DNA of 5,512 nucleotides from DATBAT01 sp036271375 (GTDB lineage Bacteria > Acidobacteriota > Terriglobia > Terriglobales > Acidobacteriaceae). The position numbers and the translations under genes were made by a program. Positions 1 through 5,363 of the stretch are shown here, piece by piece. The stretch is from positions 1 through 5,512 of the forward strand of contig DATBAT010000302.1 in the NCBI GenBank assembly GCA_036271375.1, given 5' to 3'. Under the pieces are notes generated by a model, which was given only the letters and a program-made list of their open reading frames with translations, was not told the DNA's origin and ran no database searches. Numbering within the stretch: the stretch's first letter is position 1; each line of letters starts with the position of its first letter.

Positions 1-1020
1 CCCCGACAACGACCTGACCAACACGCTCTTACCCGTGTTTTTCCCCTCGACCTTTCCCTTAAGCGGACGCATTTCCAGATCCGTGGCCACTGCTTGGATT
101 GGCATGGCCGCACCATCGGGCATCATCAGTGAGTCGAACTCGATGCGCACGTAACCTGAGCGGTCCGCGTCCTGCAGATGTCCAACCACTCTCGCCCCAG
201 CGGGGACAACGATCTCCCCGTCGCGCTCGTAGTTGTACTCGATCACAGCCAGCACCGGAGTTCGCACCGCCGTGCTTGCGGCTGATTCCAGGCGCGCCCG
301 CAATCGCGTTCCTGTGGCCAGACCTAAGCCAATATCCGTTCCTGGGTCACTGGATATTTCGTCTCTGCGAGAATTGCCTTGCAGCGCAGAAATGCTGCGC
401 ACATAAACTAGCGAGGACTTTTCCATCGCTTCACGCTCCTTCTTGCCTGGGTCAGGTACGTCAGCCGCATTGTTTGCGCTTGTCTGCGGCTGGTAAGGCG
501 GCGCTTGCCAGCTCTGCTGATCTCCGAAGGGCGGTATTGATGCCAGCGTTCCGTCTGCATTCTCCTGTCCTAAACTAGGCATCCCGGGAGTTGGCCGCCC
601 CGTCGCCGTCCGCTGCAGATCTCGCTCGCTGAGAAATCCTTCGTGCGTCTCTTTTGTGGCGGGCCGGCCGGAGTCGGTGATGGGAAACAGGCTCTTGTCG
701 CCAAGTGCAGCGCTGCTTTCGGACGTCGCGTCCGGCGTGGCTGCGGCCGTACCGTTCTTTGATTTTGGAGCTGAACGCTTGCTGGGCATCGACGTAGCAA
801 CGAAGATCAGCAGGGCGATCACAATCGCGCCTGCCGCGATGATCACAAACCGGTTCTGTTGGACCTGTGGTCTGGTACGCTGCTTTGCTCTTGTCGCGAG
901 TTCCGGCCCTTGCCCGAGTGCGTCCCCGGCTTCGGGCGTACCGATGACCGTTTCGCTTGCCGTTGCCTCTTGAATCGTTGCAGCGCGTCCGTTGCCATTC
1001 TGTCCATTTGGTTGAATCAT
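1..1020 (-). CDS. VirB10/TrbI-like type IV secretion protein (3' end cut by window edge)
   Basis: The frame is open from the ATG at 1020 to the window edge, giving 340 residues without a stop. Residues 1-57 are hydrophilic (cytoplasmic), 58-77 form one transmembrane helix (FVIIAAGAIVIALLIF), and 78-230 are a Pro/Ser/Ala-rich linker, as expected in a periplasm-spanning protein. From about 233 the VirB10/TrbI beta-barrel domain begins: GTRLRARLESAAST, then IVVPAGARVVGHL (270-282) and IEFDSLMMPDG (293-303), which match the family's 'PAGSRLIG' and 'PDG' blocks. In known type IV systems VirB10 links the inner membrane to the outer-membrane core. The end of the barrel, including the outer-membrane antenna, lies outside the window. 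An AGGAG site at 1028-1032 stands 7 bases before the ATG, and the start overlaps the VirB9-like stop by 4 bp. Family assignment is good; conjugation versus another secretion role is open. Confidence 0.88.
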   Translation of the reverse strand, partial: MIQPNGQNGNGRAATIQEATASETVIGTPEAGDALGQGPELATRAKQRTRPQVQQNRFVIIAAGAIVIALLIFVATSMPSKRSAPKSKNGTAAATPDATSESSAALGDKSLFPITDSGRPATKETHEGFLSERDLQRTATGRPTPGMPSLGQENADGTLASIPPFGDQQSWQAPPYQPQTSANNAADVPDPGKKEREAMEKSSLVYVRSISALQGNSRRDEISSDPGTDIGLGLATGTRLRARLESAASTAVRTPVLAVIEYNYERDGEIVVPAGARVVGHLQDADRSGYVRIEFDSLMMPDGAAMPIQAVATDLEMRPLKGKVEGKNTGKSVLVRSLSG

Positions 1021-1946
1021 TTCGTCGCTCCTTTTGCCGGGGCCACAAACGCAATCGGCACCAGGACCGGGCGGTCCACTTCTTCCGCTTGCGCGACTTG
1101 CAGCAATAATCGTTCTCTTGATTCCTTGAAGGTGGGGCGTTCGAACATGACAACTCCGTCCGCTCTTGCACCGGGCGCCAGCCGCCGCGCGGTCATTCGG
1201 TAGTCTTTGATGGCCACCGGCTCCGACTTGATCGTCTTCCCATGTCTGGCCTTTGATGTCCCGGCAAGCTGTATTTGTGGCGGCAACAATTCGATCGTCC
1301 TAGGAGAGGAATTGAGAACGGAAAACATTACTGTCATCCGCTTGTCGACCCCGGCAGACCGTCCCACTGCGACCCGCAATTGTTTACCCTCCCAGTGGGG
1401 AGCCTCAAGTCTTTGTTGTCTGAGCGACTCCGATTCGTCACTGACGGCCTTGCCTTGGGCATTGCTAATTGGCGGGCTCTCCGGTGTGAGGCTCTTTGTG
1501 TCACCAATCAAGAAGCTGGACTGGGCGGCCCCGATGAGAAAACTGCGCGGATGCTCGTATTTCAGGACATAATCAACCGCCCCACCGCGGTCCGAATTTC
1601 CTTCGCTTACCAGGCTTAAAGAGACTTCGTGACCAGTCCTGGTGGTAATCAGCGCGTTCGTCTCGCCCGGCTTTGAGTTGGTCGGTTTGAAGAAAACCAG
1701 ATGGGGCTCCGCCTCGGAGTGTTCGGCCTTGAATGCTCCAGGATCTCCCAGCACGACGGAGCTGACCTCCTCCGGCAGCCGGACGGAACTGACAAATCCT
1801 CGCCTCAAGTGCAGGATGGTCACGTTTTGCGGATCCAGATTCAGGGTTACAATTTGAGCCTTAGGCGAGCCAGTTTGCGCCGCTGCCGCTTGTGCAAGCG
1901 CGGTCGTGAGCGTTATCAGATGCACCAAACTCAAACAGATTTTCAT
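1017..1946 (-). CDS. VirB9/TrbG-like exported protein with atypical C-terminal domain
   Basis: This is a 309-residue protein starting MKICLSLVHLITLTTALAQA, a clear signal peptide with likely cleavage in the AAAQT region (21-25). Residues 31-115 match the VirB9/TrbG N-terminal domain: VRLPEEVSSVVLGDP (55-69), HLVFFKP (82-88), and TNALITTRTGHEVSL (96-110), which resembles 'TNLIVTT' plus the following strand. VirB9 forms the outer-membrane core ring with VirB10, and the VirB10-like gene follows directly, overlapping by ATGA. The C-terminal half (about 185-305) does not show the usual VirB9 pattern. It reads like a beta-sandwich: MTVMFSVLNSS, then LAPGARADGVVMFE, then PVLVPIAF. The ATG at 1946 overlaps the transglycosylase stop; it has only a weak AAGAGA site, so coupling probably supplies ribosomes. 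The frame stays open upstream to 2270, but that part is antisense to neither sense nor family and lies inside the transglycosylase gene. Confidence 0.8.
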   Translation of the reverse strand: MKICLSLVHLITLTTALAQAAAAQTGSPKAQIVTLNLDPQNVTILHLRRGFVSSVRLPEEVSSVVLGDPGAFKAEHSEAEPHLVFFKPTNSKPGETNALITTRTGHEVSLSLVSEGNSDRGGAVDYVLKYEHPRSFLIGAAQSSFLIGDTKSLTPESPPISNAQGKAVSDESESLRQQRLEAPHWEGKQLRVAVGRSAGVDKRMTVMFSVLNSSPRTIELLPPQIQLAGTSKARHGKTIKSEPVAIKDYRMTARRLAPGARADGVVMFERPTFKESRERLLLQVAQAEEVDRPVLVPIAFVAPAKGATK

Positions 1947-2449
1947 CGCATATCTCTTTTCAAAGTTATCTCCTTGATCTGTGCCGCCGCTTCGGTATTG
2001 CGCAGGTAACTGGTTCTGATTCTGGCCACATACGCCGCTACTTCCGGATTGCGGTACGCAAGTCCGCGTCTGCCGATTACGCGTTCCCCGGCAAAATAGG
2101 CAGCCGCGACCAACCGGCAATCGTGAAACTGTTCCATCAGCCATGCGAGATAACGCACCCCGCCAGACACGTTTTGATTGATATTGCAGCGGTCGCGGAC
2201 GCCCAATCGCTGAGTAGTTGTCGGCATGAGTTGCATCAGCCCAACGGCACCCTTCGGGGAGACAGCGCATACGCGCCAGTTCGACTCGCGCTCGACAATG
2301 GCGCGCACCAATGCCACGGGCACACGATAGTGTTGGGCGTAGGCGTTGACGTAGTATTCAGTCTCGGGCCGCGCCTTATACGGACGCGACTGTGCCAAGC
2401 AGCTGGAGACGGCACAAATCATTAACAGCAACGTGAAAACTCGTCTCAT
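1943..2449 (-). CDS. Exported lytic transglycosylase (VirB1-like, SLT family)
   Basis: A 168-residue protein with a short signal peptide (MRRVFTLLLMICAVSSCLAQS). Cleavage could be by signal peptidase I after Ala19, or by the lipoprotein pathway at Cys17, since V-S-S-C fits a loose lipobox. The SLT/goose-lysozyme-type fold is marked by IVERESNW (51-58), where Glu55 of the 'ES' pair should be catalytic, KGAVGLMQLMP (66-76) and AAYFAGE (116-122). The last block is normally AYNAGE; Asn is replaced by Phe here. Enzymes of this family cleave the MurNAc-GlcNAc bond of peptidoglycan, and VirB1-like members open the wall for type IV secretion channels. Placement directly before VirB9-like and VirB10-like genes supports that role. 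GGAG at 2456-2459 stands 6 bases before the ATG, and both ends overlap the neighbouring genes by 4 bp (ATGA). Confidence 0.92.
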   Translation of the reverse strand: MRRVFTLLLMICAVSSCLAQSRPYKARPETEYYVNAYAQHYRVPVALVRAIVERESNWRVCAVSPKGAVGLMQLMPTTTQRLGVRDRCNINQNVSGGVRYLAWLMEQFHDCRLVAAAYFAGERVIGRRGLAYRNPEVAAYVARIRTSYLRNTEAAAQIKEITLKRDMR

Positions 2450-3363
2450 GCGGCGCTCCGTCGCAACGTTTCAGCGCTGTACTGCTGCGCGTCATGGACC
2501 AGACTCGCGAAGCCATCGCGCAAAAGGAGCTTGCGCCTGTCTGCCTCGGTCTTTGCCAGCAAGGGCAGCAGAATGTCTCGCATTTCTGCCGTAACCCGTT
2601 CAGCGCCGAGGACCTTGAGTGCCTGCGCCAGATCCAGAATTTCGGAGACCGACGGCGGCTTCTCCAAACTCCATCCCCGTAATGCCTTGGCAAGCCCCGC
2701 CATTCCCGCATGGAATTCGTGGCTGGAGTCCGGTGTCCTTAGCGCAACAATCTCCGCCTCTCGCTCTGCTGTCGGGTGTTCAACGCGCAAATAAAAACTA
2801 CGACGGCGAAGAGGATCGCCGATGCGCCGCTCTTCGTTCGAGGTGAGAACGACAAACGGAATGCTCTTCGCCTGCATCGTGCCTAGTTTTGGAATGCTGA
2901 GTTGCCATACGCTCAGCAATTCCAGCAACAGGGCCTCAAAGGCCTGATCCACCTTGTCCAATTCGTCGATCAGCAGGACACACGACTTTTCACATTGCAA
3001 AGCGCGTAGAAGCGGGCCGGCACTGAAAAAGTGCTGACTGTGCAGTTCCGTCCGCACAGACTCCCAATCGAAGTTCGCGCTCTTTGCTTTGAGTTCAACG
3101 CAGAGTCTCTGGAGAGGCTCGTCGAACTTGCCAATTGCCTTTTCTTCATTGATTCCTTCGTAGCACTGCAGGCGCTCCATGGTTGTATCTGCGGCCTGGG
3201 CGACAGCGTAGGCGAGTTGCGTTTTACCGCTGCCCGCTGGCCCTTCCAGCAACAATGGCTTCTGGAGCCTCGCCGCCAGATACACCGTCGTCGTGGCAAT
3301 GGAATCGGCGATGTATCCGGTCGACCTAAGCCGCTGACTGACTTCTTCGAGAGATGAAAACAT
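2446..3363 (-). CDS. MoxR-family (CoxD-like) AAA+ ATPase
   Basis: The 305-residue protein covers a full MoxR AAA+ module. Walker A is GPAGSGKT (41-48), Walker B is VLLIDELDK (129-137), sensor 1 is VVLTSNEER (171-179, Asn176), and arginine-finger candidates are R186-R188 before SFYLRVEHP. The FFSAGPLLRAL segment (112-122) and KPPSVSEILDLAQAL (235-249, sensor-2 region) are typical of the CoxD-like branch. MoxR ATPases are chaperone-like remodelling enzymes that usually work with a VWA-domain protein encoded alongside; none is present here. Instead the gene leads a type IV secretion-like operon and overlaps the transglycosylase start by ATGA. I chose the ATG at 3363 because AGGGG (3370-3374) stands 6 bases upstream and the protein then begins MFSSLEEVSQRL, as MoxR proteins commonly do. 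The TTG at 3408 would add 15 residues but lies at the predicted transcription start. Confidence 0.9.
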   Translation of the reverse strand: MFSSLEEVSQRLRSTGYIADSIATTTVYLAARLQKPLLLEGPAGSGKTQLAYAVAQAADTTMERLQCYEGINEEKAIGKFDEPLQRLCVELKAKSANFDWESVRTELHSQHFFSAGPLLRALQCEKSCVLLIDELDKVDQAFEALLLELLSVWQLSIPKLGTMQAKSIPFVVLTSNEERRIGDPLRRRSFYLRVEHPTAEREAEIVALRTPDSSHEFHAGMAGLAKALRGWSLEKPPSVSEILDLAQALKVLGAERVTAEMRDILLPLLAKTEADRRKLLLRDGFASLVHDAQQYSAETLRRSAA

Positions 3364-3369
3364 CCGAAA

Positions 3370-3374
3370 CCCCT
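3370..3374 (-). promoter_or_regulatory. Ribosome binding site deciding the MoxR start
   Basis: AGGGG followed by 6 bases and ATG (3363). The alternative TTG start at 3408 has no comparable site. Confidence 0.6.
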
Positions 3375-3409
3375 GTGCCCGAGTCGAATTTTCGGTCGCG
3401 AGCGTCAAG

Positions 3410-3438
3410 AACGTAATCCGAACTTAAATTTCGGTCAA
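3410..3438 (-). promoter_or_regulatory. Candidate promoter of the MoxR-transglycosylase-VirB9-VirB10 operon
   Basis: On the minus strand TTGACC (3438-3433) is followed after 17 bases by TACGTT (3415-3410). The -35 matches 5 of 6 consensus positions; the -10 only 3 of 6. Predicted transcription would begin near 3403, about 40 bases before the ATG. The -35 box lies inside the left arm of the 11-bp inverted repeat, so binding of a regulator there should block or alter initiation. Confidence 0.45.
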
Positions 3439-3471
3439 ATCGCAATCGATTCCTCCGAGTTTTGACCGAAA
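3429..3471. repeat. Perfect 11-bp inverted repeat in the divergent control region (operator candidate)
   Basis: TTTCGGTCAAA (3429-3439) and TTTGACCGAAA (3461-3471) are exact reverse complements separated by 21 bases, about two helical turns. Each arm contains the TTGACC -35 box of the promoter leaving on its side. A partial third copy, TTTCGGTC, lies at 3390-3397, and TTCGGTCAAA recurs at 5216-5225 upstream of the integrase. The arrangement fits an operator for a dimeric or paired regulator controlling both directions. The excisionase-like HTH protein encoded next to it is an obvious candidate ligand, but this is inference. Confidence 0.7.
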
Positions 3472-3490
3472 CCGGGGTTGGGCGTAGAAC
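3462..3490 (+). promoter_or_regulatory. Candidate promoter of the HTH/excisionase-like gene
   Basis: TTGACC (3462-3467), a 17-base spacer and TAGAAC (3485-3490) match the sigma-70 consensus at 5 of 6 and 4 of 6 positions. Transcription would begin near 3497, followed by GGGAG and the ATG at 3522. The -35 box is inside the right arm of the inverted repeat, which suggests autoregulation or cross-regulation. Confidence 0.55.
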
Positions 3491-3510
3491 CCGATCTTCA
3501 GCAGTGGTTT

Positions 3511-3515
3511 GGGAG
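3511..3515 (+). promoter_or_regulatory. Ribosome binding site of the HTH gene
   Basis: GGGAG with a 6-base spacer to ATG at 3522. It fixes this start against an upstream in-frame TTG at 3462, which falls inside the predicted -35 box. Confidence 0.65.
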
Positions 3516-3521
3516 TTGACT

Positions 3522-3809
3522 ATGGCGAACTCGGCTTATCGGTTCAGTCTGGGACGCGACAGCGTCTCTGGAGCGGCAAAGATCCTGCAGACCTTGGAAT
3601 CCAAAGAGCACGCCTTAAAAGCGAGCGAGTTGGCCAAACTACTAGGCGTAACCCGGCAACACATTTACAAAATGGCAGCGGCCAGCGCGATCCCTTCTTT
3701 TCGCGTAGGCACGGCGGTGCGATTTGACCCAAAGCAGGTCGCGGAGTGGCTGGGCCGCAGGATGCCGCAAGCGGTTACTTCTCCTGGCCCGAGCCGGATT
3801 GCTGTCTGA
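3522..3809 (+). CDS. Small excisionase-like helix-turn-helix DNA-binding protein
   Basis: A 95-residue protein. Residues 32-78 follow the pattern of the excisionase/MerR-like winged HTH domain (HTH_17 type): LKASELAKLLGVTRQHIYKM supplies the helix-turn-helix, and IPSFRVGTAVRFDPKQVAEWL gives the wing and closing helix (compare the usual 'lpavrvGrrvrfdrdeveaWl'). The first 30 residues and the last 15 show no recognisable motif. Such proteins act as recombination directionality factors or as small repressors. It is the only plus-strand gene in the window, divergent from the secretion operon and convergent with the integrase, which suits a protein that both directs excision and regulates. The start is the ATG preceded by GGGAG. 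Whether it is truly an excisionase or a transcriptional regulator cannot be told from sequence alone. Confidence 0.8.
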   Translation: MANSAYRFSLGRDSVSGAAKILQTLESKEHALKASELAKLLGVTRQHIYKMAAASAIPSFRVGTAVRFDPKQVAEWLGRRMPQAVTSPGPSRIAV

Positions 3810-3879
3810 ACAAATTTGTAAACCGATGCCCCTATCGTTGATTCGTACAAAGACAATGGTCGCGGATTTACGGTTCGGA

Positions 3880-3912
3880 GAAGATTTTGCAGATACCGTC
3901 TGCACAATCTTC
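3880..3912. repeat. 33-bp imperfect palindrome between convergent integrase and HTH genes
   Basis: GAAGATT-T-TGCAGA (3880-3893) pairs with TCTGCA-C-AATCTTC (3899-3912) around a 5-base centre (TACCG): 13 of 14 positions per arm are complementary. It lies 20 bases past the integrase stop and 70 past the HTH stop, so a bidirectional terminator is the simple reading. However, neither side is followed by a T-run, and the stem is not GC-rich. Two inverted arms around a short centre is also the layout of a tyrosine-recombinase core site. Confidence 0.65.
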
Positions 3913-3932
3913 ACGAGTCCCCACGGGCCCGG

Positions 3933-5168
3933 TCAGGCGACATATGCCGCAAGAGCGCCTGCGTTTACTTTTGCCAGGGCGTCTTTCGATTGGACGCCTT
4001 TCAGATACACCATGGTCGACTGGATGTCGCGGTGTCCCATCCACGACTGAAGGGTGCGAATGTCCACTCCATGACGCAAATGCTCGGTAGCAAACGTGTG
4101 GCGAAACTTGTGCTGGAAGAATAGATGGCAGAAAGGCCCGTCCGCGCAGCGGTTGCCGTGCCTGGTAACACACTGTCCACAGTTCAATTCCGCCCGGTAG
4201 GCGACCCGCTTCACAATCGTGTCATTCTCCCGATTGGGGCGGCCGCGTTTGTTGGGGAAGACCAATTGCGCCAGTTGCGCGTTGCGGCCCTCTCTCACCC
4301 GGAGAAGCTGGTCGATGAAAGGAGTCGGCAAGGGCACCACTCGTTCCTCCCAGTTCTTGGGACGGAATCCCCACAACGGTTTCGCGGTCACTCGTACCTG
4401 GCTGTGGCGGAAGTCGAAGTCACGCCACGAAGCGTGTTGCGCTTCCTGATCGCGAAAGCCGGAGACGAGCAGGAATTTCAGAAAAAGGGCCTCATCGTCT
4501 TTGGCATGCTTGAACATCGCATGAATCTCCTCCGGTTCATAAATCGGCCGAATGGTTTCGACATATTTTGGCCAGTCGCTCGGTGCGAGCAACCCGCTTT
4601 TCCCATGCCGTTTGAAGAACTGCAGGACCACGACTAATTTGTCATAGACCGTACGGGGGCCAAGCCCAATCGTGTAGCAACGCGTCATGAAGGTCAGGAT
4701 GTCCTCGCGGGTCACCTGGTCTACGGAGTCCTTCTCGTACGATGGGAGCAACAGCTTCTTCAGGGTGTAACGGTAACTCAGATAGGTCCGGGGGCTACGC
4801 TGCGCCTCGACCATGGCGAGATACTGGTCAACGGCTGTCTTCGGCGCAATGCGGTTGGCTCCGGCTGCTGCTTGCGCAGGCCGAACCAGCACACCTGCTT
4901 TGAGAGCCTCTACCTCAATGGCCTTGACCCGCGCTGCTTCGGCCACATGCGCAAGATCGGCGACGGCCTTGCGGTGGCGTTTGCCTTTCTCATACCACTC
5001 GATGTAGTAAGTGCCTTCGGGATGATGTTCATCCTGTCCAGCGAGCAGAACGTGGTCGCGAACCACCTTGCCCCGGTTTTCGACGACAGCGGCAAAGCGC
5101 CAACTGGCGCCAGCTTTGATGTACTTGAGGACGTTGACGCGATTGCCGTACTGCTTGACCCTTGCCAT
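3933..5168 (-). CDS. Tyrosine recombinase (site-specific integrase)
   Basis: A 411-residue integrase that would catalyse integration and excision of the element. The N-terminal 60 residues (YYIEWYEKGKRHRKAV near 54-69) resemble an arm-binding domain; 108-200 form the SAM-like core-binding domain (DQYLAMVEAQRSPRTYLSYRYTL); 210-395 form the catalytic domain. The catalytic set is complete: Arg239 in SGFRDQEA, a beta-hairpin Lys (probably Lys271 in PKNWEERVVPLP), His353 and Arg356 in HKFRHTFAT, His379 in WMGHRD, and nucleophile Tyr388 in MVYLKG. Just before the HxxR box, Cys330, Cys333, Cys341 and Cys347 form a CX2CX7CX5C cluster that may bind zinc. The ATG at 5168 is preceded by GAGGTGA at 7 bases; an in-frame TTG at 5198 would fall in the promoter. 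The gene sits 163 bp from the broken tRNA, the usual position of an integrase beside its attachment site. Confidence 0.95.
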   Translation of the reverse strand: MARVKQYGNRVNVLKYIKAGASWRFAAVVENRGKVVRDHVLLAGQDEHHPEGTYYIEWYEKGKRHRKAVADLAHVAEAARVKAIEVEALKAGVLVRPAQAAAGANRIAPKTAVDQYLAMVEAQRSPRTYLSYRYTLKKLLLPSYEKDSVDQVTREDILTFMTRCYTIGLGPRTVYDKLVVVLQFFKRHGKSGLLAPSDWPKYVETIRPIYEPEEIHAMFKHAKDDEALFLKFLLVSGFRDQEAQHASWRDFDFRHSQVRVTAKPLWGFRPKNWEERVVPLPTPFIDQLLRVREGRNAQLAQLVFPNKRGRPNRENDTIVKRVAYRAELNCGQCVTRHGNRCADGPFCHLFFQHKFRHTFATEHLRHGVDIRTLQSWMGHRDIQSTMVYLKGVQSKDALAKVNAGALAAYVA

Positions 5169-5331
5169 GGGTTCATCACCTCGTGAGGGGATGGACAATT
5201 ACGATGGGATGAAGATTCGGTCAAATTCGGAGACAGGATGGAAGAGGTTGACGCAGTTGACGGATTTCGGCGGAGAGGAAGGCGGACAGGAAGTGATTCA
5301 AGTGGATGAAAACAAGGGAAATTATAAAGTT
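5169..5331 (-). promoter_or_regulatory. Integrase upstream control region between gene and attachment site
   Basis: No gene is visible here. On the minus strand TTGACC (5224-5219) is a good -35 box but the matching -10 is poor (TAATTG at 5201-5196 after 17 bases). The -35 lies in TTCGGTCAAAT (5216-5226), a copy of the operator arm found at 3429-3439. ATTCGG occurs at 5215 and 5225, exactly 10 bp apart, with another TTCGG at 5266. GTTGACG is directly repeated at 5247-5253 and 5256-5262. Such clustered short repeats are expected for arm-type integrase/excisionase binding sites or operators. From about 5262 to 5330 the plus strand is strongly purine-rich. Confidence 0.5.
5176..5182 (-). promoter_or_regulatory. 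Strong ribosome binding site of the integrase
   Basis: GAGGTGA matches seven bases of the anti-Shine-Dalgarno complement and stands 7 bases before the ATG at 5168. This decides the start against the TTG at 5198. Confidence 0.7.
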
Positions 5332-5363
5332 GGCAGCGTTCTAACCAACTGAACTACGTCCCC
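5332..5363 (-). tRNA. 5' half of a tRNA, broken at the anticodon stem/loop border (attachment-site candidate)
   Basis: Read on the minus strand from 5363, the sequence gives acceptor strand GGGGACG, then TA, a D-arm in which GTTC pairs with GAAC around an AGTTGGTTA loop, G26, and the 5' strand of the anticodon stem CTGCC. Position 33, invariably T in tRNAs, is A, and no anticodon, T-arm (GGTTCGA) or acceptor partner (CGTCCCC) follows. The tRNA is therefore interrupted at position 31/32. The GTTCAGTTGGTTAGAA D-arm resembles bacterial tRNA-Asp, but identity cannot be fixed without the anticodon. The break lies 163 bp from the integrase start, so it most likely marks the element/chromosome junction. 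Confidence 0.8.

Noticed and set aside
99..578. Plus-strand open frame of 159 codons
   Set aside because: It lies antisense to the VirB10-like gene, which has family motifs; the translation is Arg/Pro/Cys-rich without any recognisable domain.
1947..2270. N-terminal extension of the VirB9-like gene
   Set aside because: The extension lies inside the transglycosylase gene in another frame, and a signal peptide begins exactly at the ATG at 1946.
3364..3408. TTG start of the MoxR gene at 3408
   Set aside because: No ribosome binding site, and it coincides with the predicted transcription start; the ATG at 3363 has AGGGG and a family-typical N-terminus.
3462..3521. TTG start of the HTH gene at 3462
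   Set aside because: It is inside the predicted -35 box and operator arm; ATG 3522 has a good ribosome binding site.
3671..3680. TGGCAGCG, an 8-base match to the tRNA junction, as a second core site
   Set aside because: It lies inside the HTH coding sequence and the match does not extend; eight bases can easily recur by chance.
3810..3819. ACAAATTTGT palindrome after the HTH stop codon
   Set aside because: Ten bases of A/T-rich palindrome are too short to interpret and are not repeated elsewhere in the window.
4125..4637. Plus-strand open frame of 170 codons
   Set aside because: Shadow of the integrase catalytic domain on the opposite strand; no motif and no ribosome binding site of note.
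5169..5198. TTG start of the integrase at 5198
   Set aside because: It overlaps the predicted -10 region, and the ATG at 5168 has a near-perfect ribosome binding site.
5332..5363. tRNA interrupted by a group I intron
   Set aside because: The sequence left of 5332 leads within 163 bp into an integrase gene, no T is present at the expected exon end, and no 3' exon is found in the window.
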